Origin: Synergistaceae bacterium | Lineage (GTDB): Bacteria; Synergistota; Synergistia; Synergistales; Aminobacteriaceae | Length of the DNA stretch: 12,777 bases | Reading direction: 5' to 3' | Assembly: GCA_017475805.1 (NCBI GenBank) | Contig: JAFVEW010000271.1 | Location: 1 to 12,777 of the forward strand | Shown: in pieces, positions 1 through 6,388 of the stretch | Layout: each line of letters begins with the position of its first letter | How positions within the stretch are numbered: the stretch's first letter is position 1 | Notes under the pieces: generated by a model | Seen by the model: only the letters and a program-made list of their open reading frames with translations | The model's database searches: none | Told to the model about the DNA's origin: nothing | Program-made: the position numbers and the translations under genes

Positions 1-1
1 A

Positions 2-271
2 ATAATGGCTCTGATTTTATTGGCGGTCGGCGGCTTGATGATTTCGAGTATCCCTTATGCGAACATGAAAAAATTAACGAAAAAAACTGCAGACCCGATT
101 AAATGCAGTTTGTTATTTGCGATGTTTGCATTGTCGTTTATATTTTTGAAAAATTCAGCGCCGTTGTTTTTATTTTCGCTATATATCATCAGCGGCTTAA
201 TTCGTTTCGATTGGGGCTCTTGGATTTTGAAGCACGAAAACGAAGAAGCTGAAGCAGAAAAAGTAAACTAA
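2..271 (+). CDS. pssA: C-terminal part of a CDP-alcohol phosphatidyltransferase, probably phosphatidylserine synthase (5' end outside window)
   Basis: The reading frame is open from the window edge (Ile codon at 2-4, Met at 5) to TAA at 269-271, so the first Met is probably internal. What remains is about 89 residues: a hydrophobic segment, the stretch GLMISSIPYANMKKL, two more hydrophobic segments (about residues 32-46 and 50-65), and a charged acidic tail. The small GLM(V/I)S..(R)Y...K motif followed by two membrane helices resembles the C-terminus of bacterial PssA, the membrane enzyme that makes phosphatidylserine from CDP-diacylglycerol and serine. The catalytic CDP-alcohol motif would lie upstream and cannot be seen, so another CDP-alcohol transferase is possible. 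The gene converges on rlmB and their last four bases overlap (268-271), leaving no room for a terminator between them. Confidence 0.6.
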   Translation: MMALILLAVGGLMISSIPYANMKKLTKKTADPIKCSLLFAMFALSFIFLKNSAPLFLFSLYIISGLIRFDWGSWILKHENEEAEAEKVN

Positions 272-1077
272 AATAACGATGTGTGTAGGCTTCTTGACCA
301 TTCAAAAATTCCGAGTGCGGCAGCCACTGAAGCATTTAAGGAGCCTACGCCTTCATTTTTAATCGGGATTTTAGCTAAAATATCGCAGTGTTCAATAACA
401 AGACGCGACAAGCCTGAACCTTCAGCACCGACAACTAAGACGCATCTTTCCGGCAAATTCTCAGACCATATAGAAATTTCAGATTTTTCACTCAAGCCTA
501 CAATCCAAAAATTTAATTCTTTAAGCCTTTCTATAGTGTTAGTGATATTTGCGACTTGAATTAAAGGCAGACGCAACGACGCTCCTGCACTGATTTTTAT
601 CACAGTGTCATTAGGGACAGCCGAACGGCGTTTCGCGAAAATAACACCAGCAGCTCCGCCAGCTTCAGCAGAACGAATAACCGCGCCTAAATTATGAGGG
701 TCTTCGATATGGTCAAGAATTACGAGTAAAGCAGGCGAATTTTTATCTTTATCTAAAATTGAATTTCGTAAAAATTCTTCGAGTTCAAGCGGTTTTAATT
801 CCGTGAGCTTGCAGATAACACCCTGATGACGCTCACCGCCTGAAATTTTATCGAGGTATTCGGGAGCTACGATTTGATAAGTTATATTCGCTTGGCGGGC
901 GGCCTGTAAAATTTCGTCAAGAAAAGGCGGCCTGACGTTGTTAGCGATTAACAATTTCGAGCAGCGTTCAGGAGTTTTCGTGAGCAAATCTAAAACAGGC
1001 TTTCGACCGCGACAGAAAGAAAATGAGGAATTAGGAATGAGGAGTGAGGAGTTAGAAGTTAGGAGTTGTTTTTTCAT
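268..1077 (-). CDS. rlmB: 23S rRNA (guanosine-2'-O)-methyltransferase RlmB, SpoU/TrmH family, with repeat-derived N-terminus
   Basis: 269 residues. An N-terminal substrate-binding domain starts at GRKPVLDLL (24-32) and includes the family's HQGV (84-87). The SPOUT knot domain follows, with EDPHNLGAVIR (125-135), GAEGSGL (217-223) and SLNASVAAALGIFE (246-259), the SAM-binding and knot motifs of SpoU methylases. The known family role is 2'-O-methylation of a guanosine in 23S rRNA; a TrmH-type tRNA target is a less likely alternative. ATG at 1077 lies 2 bases after the stop of the solute-binding protein gene, with only a weak purine stretch upstream, so translational coupling is likely. The first 20 residues (MKKQLLTSNSSLLIPNSSFS) have no counterpart in RlmB, which normally begins a few residues before the G-R-(N/K)-P-V motif. 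They are encoded by the heptamer array at 1014-1068. Confidence 0.9.
   Translation of the reverse strand: MKKQLLTSNSSLLIPNSSFSFCRGRKPVLDLLTKTPERCSKLLIANNVRPPFLDEILQAARQANITYQIVAPEYLDKISGGERHQGVICKLTELKPLELEEFLRNSILDKDKNSPALLVILDHIEDPHNLGAVIRSAEAGGAAGVIFAKRRSAVPNDTVIKISAGASLRLPLIQVANITNTIERLKELNFWIVGLSEKSEISIWSENLPERCVLVVGAEGSGLSRLVIEHCDILAKIPIKNEGVGSLNASVAAALGIFEWSRSLHTSLF
1014..1068 (+). repeat. Dispersed heptamer array, six units, inside the 5' end of rlmB
   Basis: On the + strand the left edge AGAAAGAAAA (1014-1023) is followed by TGAGGAA, TTAGGAA, TGAGGAG, TGAGGAG, TTAGAAG and TTAGGAG, then TTG and a run of six T. The array is antisense to rlmB and encodes its Leu/Ser/Asn-rich N-terminus. 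The units at the phase where TTAGGA would give a TAA stop on the minus strand (first and fourth) read TGAGGA, giving TCA instead. The left edge differs at two of ten positions from the AGAAAGGCAA edge of the other copies. Confidence 0.85.
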
Positions 1078-1079
1078 TT

Positions 1080-2261
1080 TTAATTATCTTTCTTTTGTGT
1101 GAGCGTTGCCCAGTCTAAATTATCCCAGTCGGGCTCGGTCGGGGCGTTTGCGTTATCGGCCCAATAGAAGCCTAAGTTCGTCATTATGTTTGTCCACTGT
1201 GAAGAATGAGCTCCGACGTATTCGGCGTAAGTCATGTCAGTGCCGGGAACTTTCGTTAATGAGCAGTTCTTGAGCTTATAAATCGGCGGAACAGAGTCAA
1301 CGGCGTCAACATTGCACGGATAAGAATCAAACTCTTCTGACCAAGCACGCTGAATTTCTGCACTTCCGAACCAGTCTGCGAATTTTTTAACGATTTCTGT
1401 CTGTTCAGGAGTCCTCTTAGGATTGTCAAGAACGCCGATATATTCAGCGATGTAATAAGTTCCGTCCTCAATGTCAACTAAAGCCCAGTTTTCAGGCTCG
1501 ACCGTGCCTTTAAGGGGATTGCTTGATGACTGCGCAGCTGCGTCGATGTTGCCGTAAAGAGATGACGAATAGAACGTGCTGACCTGAACGTCGCCGCGAT
1601 TGAGAGCATCAAAACCGTAATTTTCGCCCGTGAAATTTCCTTCGGCGCAATATTTCCAGAGAGTTTTCCAGCCTTCGATAGAAATTCCGCCGGCAGGTGA
1701 AGCCGGGTCTGCAAAGGCGTAGAGCATGGCGTTGTTAATATTCATGTTCGTTGTTCCGCCGATACGTCCCTGACGATACCATTTGTAGCCGGAATTGACT
1801 AAATCAGCCCAGTGTTTGAAATGTAATTCTTTGCCCTTTGTTCCTAAATCGTCTTTGCGGTAGAGCATTAAAATATTTTGAATTACTATTCCGTAGGCTT
1901 TGCCGGGATATTTATATTCGCCGACTTTGTCAGCCCATGAAGGCGTCCAGTCTAAGACTGAAATATTTTCGTAATTGCCATTAACAAGCTGCGACCAGCG
2001 GACTTCGTTAAGGCCGAAGATTACATCGCCGTCTTTGTTCTCGTTGGCTAATTGAATTGCGCTTGTGTCGCCCTTATAGACTGTAGAGTCGTCCATGTTG
2101 ATTTCAAAGCCCGCTGCTTTAGCCTCGTTTTTGAGCCACGTAACGCGCTCGCTTGAATTTGAGTTCGAGTAAATTCTAATCACGTAATCAGATGCAAACG
2201 AAACAGCCGCGAACGATAAAATCACCGCAACAGAAAGAAGAATAGCAACAAGTTTCTTCAT
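1080..2261 (-). CDS. Periplasmic ABC-transporter solute-binding protein (iron/thiamine/polyamine-type fold)
   Basis: 393 residues. A clear Sec signal peptide (MKK, then hydrophobic residues 4-20, probable cleavage after SFA at 23) has no lipobox Cys, which suggests a soluble periplasmic protein of a diderm cell. The mature part shows the layout of the iron(III)/thiamine/spermidine binding-protein group: a beta-strand start (DYVIRIYSNSN), the segment AYGIVIQNILMLYRKDDL before the hinge, the helical region around ISIEGWKTLWKYCAEG, and the C-terminal IVKKFADWFGSAEIQRAWSEE. The ligand cannot be read from sequence. ATG at 2261 has a strong AGGAGG about 10 bases upstream and a TATAAT at 2320-2315, so it probably has its own promoter. 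No permease or ATPase gene lies beside it: upstream is a helicase and 2 bases downstream is rlmB. It is therefore an orphan binding protein within this window. Confidence 0.8.
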   Translation of the reverse strand: MKKLVAILLSVAVILSFAAVSFASDYVIRIYSNSNSSERVTWLKNEAKAAGFEINMDDSTVYKGDTSAIQLANENKDGDVIFGLNEVRWSQLVNGNYENISVLDWTPSWADKVGEYKYPGKAYGIVIQNILMLYRKDDLGTKGKELHFKHWADLVNSGYKWYRQGRIGGTTNMNINNAMLYAFADPASPAGGISIEGWKTLWKYCAEGNFTGENYGFDALNRGDVQVSTFYSSSLYGNIDAAAQSSSNPLKGTVEPENWALVDIEDGTYYIAEYIGVLDNPKRTPEQTEIVKKFADWFGSAEIQRAWSEEFDSYPCNVDAVDSVPPIYKLKNCSLTKVPGTDMTYAEYVGAHSSQWTNIMTNLGFYWADNANAPTEPDWDNLDWATLTQKKDN

Positions 2262-2314
2262 TTTATATATGCCTCCTAAAATTAAAATTAAAAAAATTAA
2301 ATTGGAATAGTTAA

Positions 2315-2320
2315 ATTATA
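2315..2320 (-). promoter_or_regulatory. Candidate -10 box for the solute-binding protein gene
   Basis: Reading the minus strand, TATAAT occurs 54 bases before the start codon, in the 65-base AT-rich gap after the helicase stop. No convincing -35 is visible 16-18 bases upstream. The Shine-Dalgarno AGGAGG lies near 2275-2270. The call rests on an exact -10 consensus in the right place only. Confidence 0.35.
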
Positions 2321-2326
2321 TCGCAA

Positions 2327-3958
2327 TTAATTTTTTTCGGGGAATAAGCCGAATTTTGAAAGTCCTGCGCGGCTTTGTTCGAGCCTTGACAAGGCAAGCG
2401 GCATTAATTCAACTAAAATATAATTGTCGTGAAGCCTAATAGCTCCAACTTCGCTGCGTTCAACTTTCAGAGCCGTACACATGGCGTTAAGGATTTGACC
2501 GACGTTTTTATTTTGTTTGCTTGTGAATTTTTTGAATGAGCCTTTGGGCTTTGATATTCGTTTGTTTTTGCCCGCAACCGCAACATCTTTCACGCTGCCT
2601 TGCCTGTCGCGTTTGAATGACGGCTTTTTATTTCGCTTTTCTAATTCGTGAGCTAATTCTCTATCTAAGCTATAACCTTTATTGCGGGTGCTTAAGACGG
2701 CTAATAATTTTGCGATTATAATTTTAGGTTCAGCACGCTGAATTAAATCATTTGCCCAAGCTACACACTCGCTAAAATCAGCATCAATAGGAGCTGAAAA
2801 AATTTCCTGTTCAGCCGAGTCTCGCCAAGCCTCACGGATTTTTTCAATGCCGGGAATATCGAGCCATTCTGTTTTAATGTGAGTTCCGCGCAGCATTTCT
2901 CGAAATCTTCCAAGCTCCGGCGGTGCTAACAAAACTATATTCACGCCTTCATGACCGGCTCGGCCTGTTCGTCCGCTACGGTGAATGAAAGTCTCTCTAT
3001 CGTCAGGAAGGCCAAGCTGAATAACATGACTGACTCCCTCAATATCGAGGCCGCGTGCCGCGACGTTCGTAGCTACGAGACAAGGAACAGAACCCGACTT
3101 AAACGAGGCTAAAACCGCGTTACGTTCTCCTTGTGTCATATCGCCCTGAAGAGCAGCCGCGCTGAAGCCGTGGTCTTGAAGACGCTGAGCGATTTCGATT
3201 GATTCCATTTTAGTGTGGCAAAAAACAAGACTTCGCGAAGGATGTTCCCAAAGTAAAATATCAACAAGACCTTCAAATCTTTTTTTCGACGGAATTTTGT
3301 AAACTCGATGCAAAATATCTTCATGCTGTTCGCCTTCTTCGTCGATTGAAAGCATTATCGGCGATTTTAGATAACGTTCAGCTAATTTTTTAACTTCGTC
3401 GGGCATTGTCGCAGAAAAAAGCCACCGCCGGCCTTCGGGGATAGCGTTCAAAATGTCTTCAAGCTCCTCGCGAAAGCCCATATCGAGCATTAAATCTCCT
3501 TCGTCTAAGACAACGCTTTCAATATTTTCAGTGATTAAAGAGCCTCGCTGAATGTGGTCTCTAACGCGTCCGGGAGTTCCTGCGATGATTGCCGCGCCGT
3601 GCTTGAGAGTTCTCAACTGCGGATAAATATCCATTCCGCCGACGAGAGAAGCAACGGAAACATGTAAAAATTTTCCTAAAAATTCGGCCTCGTCTGCAGT
3701 CTGCTGGGCGAGTTCACGTGTCGGAGCAAGGACTAAAACTTTCGGTTCTTTCTCTCCGATTTTCATTTCTTGAAGCAACGGCAAAAGAAAAGCTAAAGTT
3801 TTTCCTGAGCCTGTCCTCGCCCTGACGATTAAATCATCTTGCCAGCCTTCTTCGAGCGACAAAACACGCTCTTGAACATCCATAGGAGTTTCAAAGCCGT
3901 GCTGTTCGAGGGCGTTTAATAATTCTTTTCTAAGTCCGTAAGAGTAAAAATCATTCAT
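2327..3958 (-). CDS. DEAD-box ATP-dependent RNA helicase with DbpA-type RNA-binding tail; motif II is DEGD
   Basis: 543 residues from the ATG at 3958. Helicase motifs appear in order: Q-motif region GFETPMDVQ (21-29), motif I ARTGSGKT (47-54), Ia PTRELAQQ (79-86), Ib TPGR (128-131), II DEGD (152-155), III SAT (182-184), IV LVFCHT (244-249), V ARGLDIEGV (301-309) and VI HRSGRTGRAG (326-335). A Lys/Arg-rich linker (441-484) leads to a C-terminal domain whose VGAIRLHDNYILVEL matches the DbpA/CsdA RNA-binding domain, so it is likely an ATP-driven RNA remodeller in ribosome assembly or mRNA turnover. The Gly at the third position of motif II is unusual. A TTG 27 bases upstream (3985) is in frame, but the AAGGAG lies between it and the ATG, so I prefer the ATG although its 16-base spacing is long. 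It follows the deaminase gene after 133 bases. Confidence 0.9.
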   Translation of the reverse strand: MNDFYSYGLRKELLNALEQHGFETPMDVQERVLSLEEGWQDDLIVRARTGSGKTLAFLLPLLQEMKIGEKEPKVLVLAPTRELAQQTADEAEFLGKFLHVSVASLVGGMDIYPQLRTLKHGAAIIAGTPGRVRDHIQRGSLITENIESVVLDEGDLMLDMGFREELEDILNAIPEGRRWLFSATMPDEVKKLAERYLKSPIMLSIDEEGEQHEDILHRVYKIPSKKRFEGLVDILLWEHPSRSLVFCHTKMESIEIAQRLQDHGFSAAALQGDMTQGERNAVLASFKSGSVPCLVATNVAARGLDIEGVSHVIQLGLPDDRETFIHRSGRTGRAGHEGVNIVLLAPPELGRFREMLRGTHIKTEWLDIPGIEKIREAWRDSAEQEIFSAPIDADFSECVAWANDLIQRAEPKIIIAKLLAVLSTRNKGYSLDRELAHELEKRNKKPSFKRDRQGSVKDVAVAGKNKRISKPKGSFKKFTSKQNKNVGQILNAMCTALKVERSEVGAIRLHDNYILVELMPLALSRLEQSRAGLSKFGLFPEKN

Positions 3959-4091
3959 GAAAATAAAAAAATTTCTCCTTAACAAATTTTAGCTATCATA
4001 GCACTAAAACATTTAGGCTATCACAAATAAGGAGGAATTTTTAACGTTCGTTCCAAAATAATGTGTAAGGTCTGCAGAAAATACTTAGAGA
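3959..4091 (-). other. Deaminase-helicase intergenic region with small hairpin and helicase ribosome binding site
   Basis: 133 bases without a convincing gene. The helicase Shine-Dalgarno AAGGAG lies near 3980-3975. An imperfect palindrome at 3999-4020 can pair TAGC with GCTA and CTAAA with TTTAG around a 3-base loop with one bulge. It has no T-tract after it in either direction, so it does not look like an intrinsic terminator. GCTATCA is directly repeated at 3992-3998 and 4017-4023. The role is unknown; a weak operator or mRNA leader structure is possible. Confidence 0.3.
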
Positions 4092-5363
4092 CTAACTCAA
4101 AATTTTTTCTCTTGCGTTTCGAGCCTGTTCTAAAATTTCTTCTTTGTCTAAAGTCGGATAATCGCCGTTGCGGTAAAGCCATTTGCCGTTAATCATCGTT
4201 CCGGCAATGTCGGCACTGCTTCCGGCGTAAACTAAATATTGCGCTAAATTTTCTTCTGTAACGCCGATATAGTGAGGCTTGTCGAGATTAACTAAAACTA
4301 AATCAGCTACCCAGCCTTCATTTAACATGCCTTTTTGAGAAAATCCGAATGCCTTAGCACCCTCGTATGTTGCCATTCTTAGAGCTTCGACCGCTGAAAC
4401 ACACAACGGGTCTTTATTGACGCCTTTATGAAGCAGAGCAGCCGTCCTCATTTCTTCCCATATATCAAGCCTGTTGTTGCTTGATGCTCCGTCTGTGCCT
4501 AATGCTATTGAGGCGTCTTTATCAAGCCATTTCGTCAAAGGCATTACGCCGCTCCCTAATTTAAGATTGCTTGAAGGATTATGAACGAGCGTGAAATTTC
4601 CGGGAAGATTTATATCCGTATCTAAATATACGGCGTGAGCTAACGCAACATAAGGAGCTTCAAAAAGCCCTGCTTCTTCTAAATATTTTTCGTCGGAAAG
4701 CTCTAAATTTTTTTTCTCGCCTTCAGTCTCCATAAAATGAAAATGAACACCGAGACCGTGAGATTTCGCAGCTTCGCAAATGACTTTCATGAAATCAAGC
4801 GGCACTGTATAAGGCGCATGAGGTCCAAGCTGAATTGTTATTAAACCTTCACGGCCGTGATATTTTTCTGCAAGCTCTAAATTATTTTGAAGAGATTTTT
4901 CAAGTTTTCCAGGCGCACCTGCTGTTATTCCGCGACAAAGAGCAGCCCTCATTCCTGAACTCAAAACAGCCTCAGCAACACGTTCCATCTCAAAATACAT
5001 ATCCGCAAAACACGTCGTTCCTGTCGCAAGCATTTCAAGCATCGCGCTCAAAGTTGCCCAGTAAATATACTCAGGCGTCAATTTGTCTTCGACAGGCCAT
5101 ATTTTATTCTGAAGCCATTCCATTAAAGGAGCTTCTTCGCCTAAGCCTCTTAATAAAGTCATTGCAGCGTGCGTATGAGCGTTGACAAAGCCAGGAATTA
5201 CGGCCATTTTTCCATGACCGGAAATAATTTTATCTGCAGTCGGCGGAGTTTGGTCAGCGTCAATAATTTCAGCTATACGGCCTTTCGACACAAGCATATG
5301 AACGCGCCCTGCCTTGTCTCTCGCTCCGTCAGTTATTAAAACATCTTTGAATAAAGTTGCCAT
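4092..5363 (-). CDS. mtaD: Amidohydrolase: S-adenosylhomocysteine / 5'-methylthioadenosine deaminase
   Basis: 423 residues, the normal length for the ATZ/TRZ amidohydrolase group. The metal site is visible: HTH at 63-65 after VIPGFVNA, the H-F-H-F-M-E-T segment (207-213) with His209 and Glu212, HAVYL (His243), and GTDGASSNN (Asp291). HNPSSNLKLGSG (261-272) and LGPHAPYTVP (179-188) fit the SAH/MTA deaminase subgroup typified by Thermotoga maritima TM0936, which converts SAH to S-inosylhomocysteine. A chlorohydrolase-like substrate cannot be excluded by motifs alone. ATG at 5363 has AAGGAG well placed upstream. It lies 29 bases after the same-strand DUF4160 gene; the next same-strand gene further upstream is ahcY, which acts on the same metabolite. 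Confidence 0.8.
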   Translation of the reverse strand: MATLFKDVLITDGARDKAGRVHMLVSKGRIAEIIDADQTPPTADKIISGHGKMAVIPGFVNAHTHAAMTLLRGLGEEAPLMEWLQNKIWPVEDKLTPEYIYWATLSAMLEMLATGTTCFADMYFEMERVAEAVLSSGMRAALCRGITAGAPGKLEKSLQNNLELAEKYHGREGLITIQLGPHAPYTVPLDFMKVICEAAKSHGLGVHFHFMETEGEKKNLELSDEKYLEEAGLFEAPYVALAHAVYLDTDINLPGNFTLVHNPSSNLKLGSGVMPLTKWLDKDASIALGTDGASSNNRLDIWEEMRTAALLHKGVNKDPLCVSAVEALRMATYEGAKAFGFSQKGMLNEGWVADLVLVNLDKPHYIGVTEENLAQYLVYAGSSADIAGTMINGKWLYRNGDYPTLDKEEILEQARNAREKILS

Positions 5364-5392
5364 ATTTTTCTCCTTTTCTTGAAATCTTGAAT

Positions 5393-5659
5393 TTACCTCA
5401 AAGGCTCAATCTTCCCAATAGGCAGTTTTCTAAGAGCATTGTTCCACGCTTCATAAAGTTCTTCTTCATGGAGTACAGCCCACGCCTGAACGAGTTTCAG
5501 CTGTTTAGAGGGAAGACTTCCTTCCAACAGCTCACCGTCTATTCCGACTGAAGCCTCATATTCAGCGTAAGCCACGTGAAAATGGGGCTTGTGATGCCTA
5601 TCATTGTCATTAAAAAACATACTGATTATTATATTGAAAAAACGACATAGCTCCGGCAT
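5393..5659 (-). CDS. DUF4160 protein, copy 1
   Basis: 88 residues. The family's signature is clear: FNDNDRHHKPHFHVAYAEYEASVGID, then GELLEGSLP, KQLKLVQAW and LHEEELYEAWNNALRK. The His-rich HHKPHFH could bind metal or nucleotide, but no function is established for the family. ATG at 5659 has AGGTG about 8 bases upstream. By my hand alignment, 62 of 88 residues match the second copy at 6063-6329, and the 17 bases ATGATAGAATTATATAT upstream are also identical, so gene and leader were duplicated together. The gene diverges from DUF2442 and precedes mtaD by 29 bases. DUF4160 and DUF2442 genes are often neighbours in bacterial genomes and have been suspected of being toxin-antitoxin-like; that role is unproven. 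Confidence 0.8.
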   Translation of the reverse strand: MPELCRFFNIIISMFFNDNDRHHKPHFHVAYAEYEASVGIDGELLEGSLPSKQLKLVQAWAVLHEEELYEAWNNALRKLPIGKIEPLR

Positions 5660-5729
5660 TTATTTTTCACCTATATTTTTATAATATATAATTCTATCAT
5701 CTAAAATTAGCTTGAGGAGAAAAATTTTC
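5660..5729. promoter_or_regulatory. Divergent promoter region between DUF4160 copy 1 and DUF2442
   Basis: 70 very AT-rich bases. For the + strand, TATAAT at 5687-5692 sits 17 bases after TTTTCA (5664-5669), a fair sigma-70-like pair for DUF2442; a second TATAAT is at 5680-5685. On the minus strand TATTAT at 5686-5681 could serve DUF4160 copy 1, without a clear -35. The DUF2442 Shine-Dalgarno GAGGAG is at 5714-5719. Confidence 0.4.
5684..5700 (-). repeat. 17-base leader repeat, copy 1 (inverted partner at 6017-6033)
   Basis: The minus strand reads ATGATAGAATTATATAT, identical to the + strand at 6017-6033. Each copy lies 25-30 bases upstream of a DUF4160 start codon. It is therefore either a conserved regulatory site or the edge of the duplicated block. 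Confidence 0.7.
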
Positions 5730-6020
5730 ATGTATGAACTTGACGGAATATTTTACGCTGACAAGCCCAAGATGCTTCCTAAAGTCTGCGGAGTGCGCCC
5801 TTTGACTGATTATAAGCTATGGGTTCGTTTTCAGACAGGAGAAACAAAAATATACGACTGCAAACCGTTATTAAAATATCAGGTTTTTGAGCCGCTGAAA
5901 GATACTTCGATGTTTAATTCAGTCTATGTTGATTATCATACAGCTGTCTGGGACAACGGAAATATTGATATTGACCCTAAAAATCTCTACGAAAACGGAG
6001 CAGCTGTTAATAATGAATGA
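5730..6020 (+). CDS. DUF2442 protein (NE0471 N-terminal-like fold)
   Basis: 96 residues. VRPLTDYKLWVRFQTGETKIYDCKPLL and the C-terminal SVYVDYHTAVWDNGNIDIDP match the DUF2442 pattern (PL..Y.L.V.F..GE...D..., then W..G.DI.P..LY). The ATG at 5730 has GAGGAG ten bases upstream. An in-frame TTG at 5712 overlaps that site and is unlikely to be the start. DUF2442 members are small proteins of unknown function that recur beside DUF4160. Here the gene lies between two inverted DUF4160 copies and is followed after 42 bases by copy 2 on the same strand, so the pair is probably co-transcribed. Its stop codon overlaps the 17-base leader repeat of the next gene. Confidence 0.75.
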   Translation: MYELDGIFYADKPKMLPKVCGVRPLTDYKLWVRFQTGETKIYDCKPLLKYQVFEPLKDTSMFNSVYVDYHTAVWDNGNIDIDPKNLYENGAAVNNE

Positions 6021-6033
6021 TAGAATTATATAT
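6017..6033 (+). repeat. 17-base leader repeat, copy 2
   Basis: ATGATAGAATTATATAT, exact inverted copy of 5684-5700. It overlaps the TGA of DUF2442 (6018-6020) and precedes DUF4160 copy 2, whose AGGGGA ribosome binding site lies at about 6046-6051. Confidence 0.7.
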
Positions 6034-6062
6034 CATTCGATATTTAGGGGAATAAAATAAAA

Positions 6063-6329
6063 ATGTCTGAAATAAGCAATTTCTTTGATATTAAAATCAC
6101 TATGGCCTTCAATGACGATTGCAAACATCATAAACCTCACTTTCATGCGGTTTACGCGAATTGCGACGCCTTAATCGGGATTGACGGAGAACTCTTAGAA
6201 GGAAAACTTCCGCTGAAACAGTTAAAACTCGTATGGGCTTGGACTGTAATTCATGAAGACGAGCTTTATTTTGCCTGGAATAACGCCTTGAGGAAATTAG
6301 CAATCGGAAAAATAGAACCGTTGAGATAG
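6063..6329 (+). CDS. DUF4160 protein, copy 2
   Basis: 88 residues, ATG at 6063 with AGGGGA about 11 bases upstream. It has the same signature as copy 1: FNDDCKHHKPHFHAVYANCDALIGID, GELLEGKLP, KQLKLVWAW and LHxxELYxAWNNALRK, ending identically in IGKIEPLR. The HHKPHFH core and whole C-terminus are strictly conserved between copies, while residues 2-21 and 29-38 have diverged, so the duplication is not recent and both copies seem to be under constraint. It is probably co-transcribed with DUF2442. The stop codon runs straight into a heptamer array and a weak terminator. Function unknown. Confidence 0.8.
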   Translation: MSEISNFFDIKITMAFNDDCKHHKPHFHAVYANCDALIGIDGELLEGKLPLKQLKLVWAWTVIHEDELYFAWNNALRKLAIGKIEPLR

Positions 6330-6367
6330 TTAGAAATTAGGAGTTAGGAAGTAGGAAGTAGGAAGTA
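6329..6367 (+). repeat. Dispersed heptamer array, five units, noncoding, after DUF4160 copy 2
   Basis: Starting at the last base of the DUF4160 stop codon: GTTAGAA, ATTAGGA, GTTAGGA, AGTAGGA, AGTAGGA, AGTA. This is the same unit as in the other arrays. It contains no TGAGGA variant, unlike the copies inside genes. Its last units form one arm of the hairpin at 6356-6380. Confidence 0.8.
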
Positions 6368-6388
6368 AAAAAAACTACTTGCTTTTTT
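6356..6388 (+). terminator. Weak intrinsic terminator built from the heptamer array
   Basis: AAGTAG (6356-6361) can pair with CTACTT (6375-6380) around a 13-base loop, followed after GC by six T (6383-6388). The stem is short and AT-rich, so efficiency is doubtful. The gene on the other strand, ahcY, ends at 6387, inside the T-tract. Confidence 0.4.

Noticed and set aside
281..559. + strand open frame of 92 codons
   Set aside because: It lies entirely antisense to well-supported rlmB and has no recognisable motif.
3983..3985. TTG at 3985 as start of the helicase gene
   Set aside because: The AAGGAG site lies downstream of it, and the extra residues are not part of the family; ATG at 3958 is preferred. 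TTG candidates at 7652 (ahcY) and 5712 (DUF2442) were dropped for the same reason.
3999..4020. Hairpin after the deaminase gene as a transcription terminator
   Set aside because: No T-tract follows it on either strand and the stem is AT-rich with a bulge.
4062..4190. Small + strand frame starting with Met-Cys-Lys-Val-Cys, zinc-ribbon-like at first sight
   Set aside because: No suitable ribosome site directly upstream, only one Cys pair near the start, and most of it is antisense to the deaminase C-terminus.
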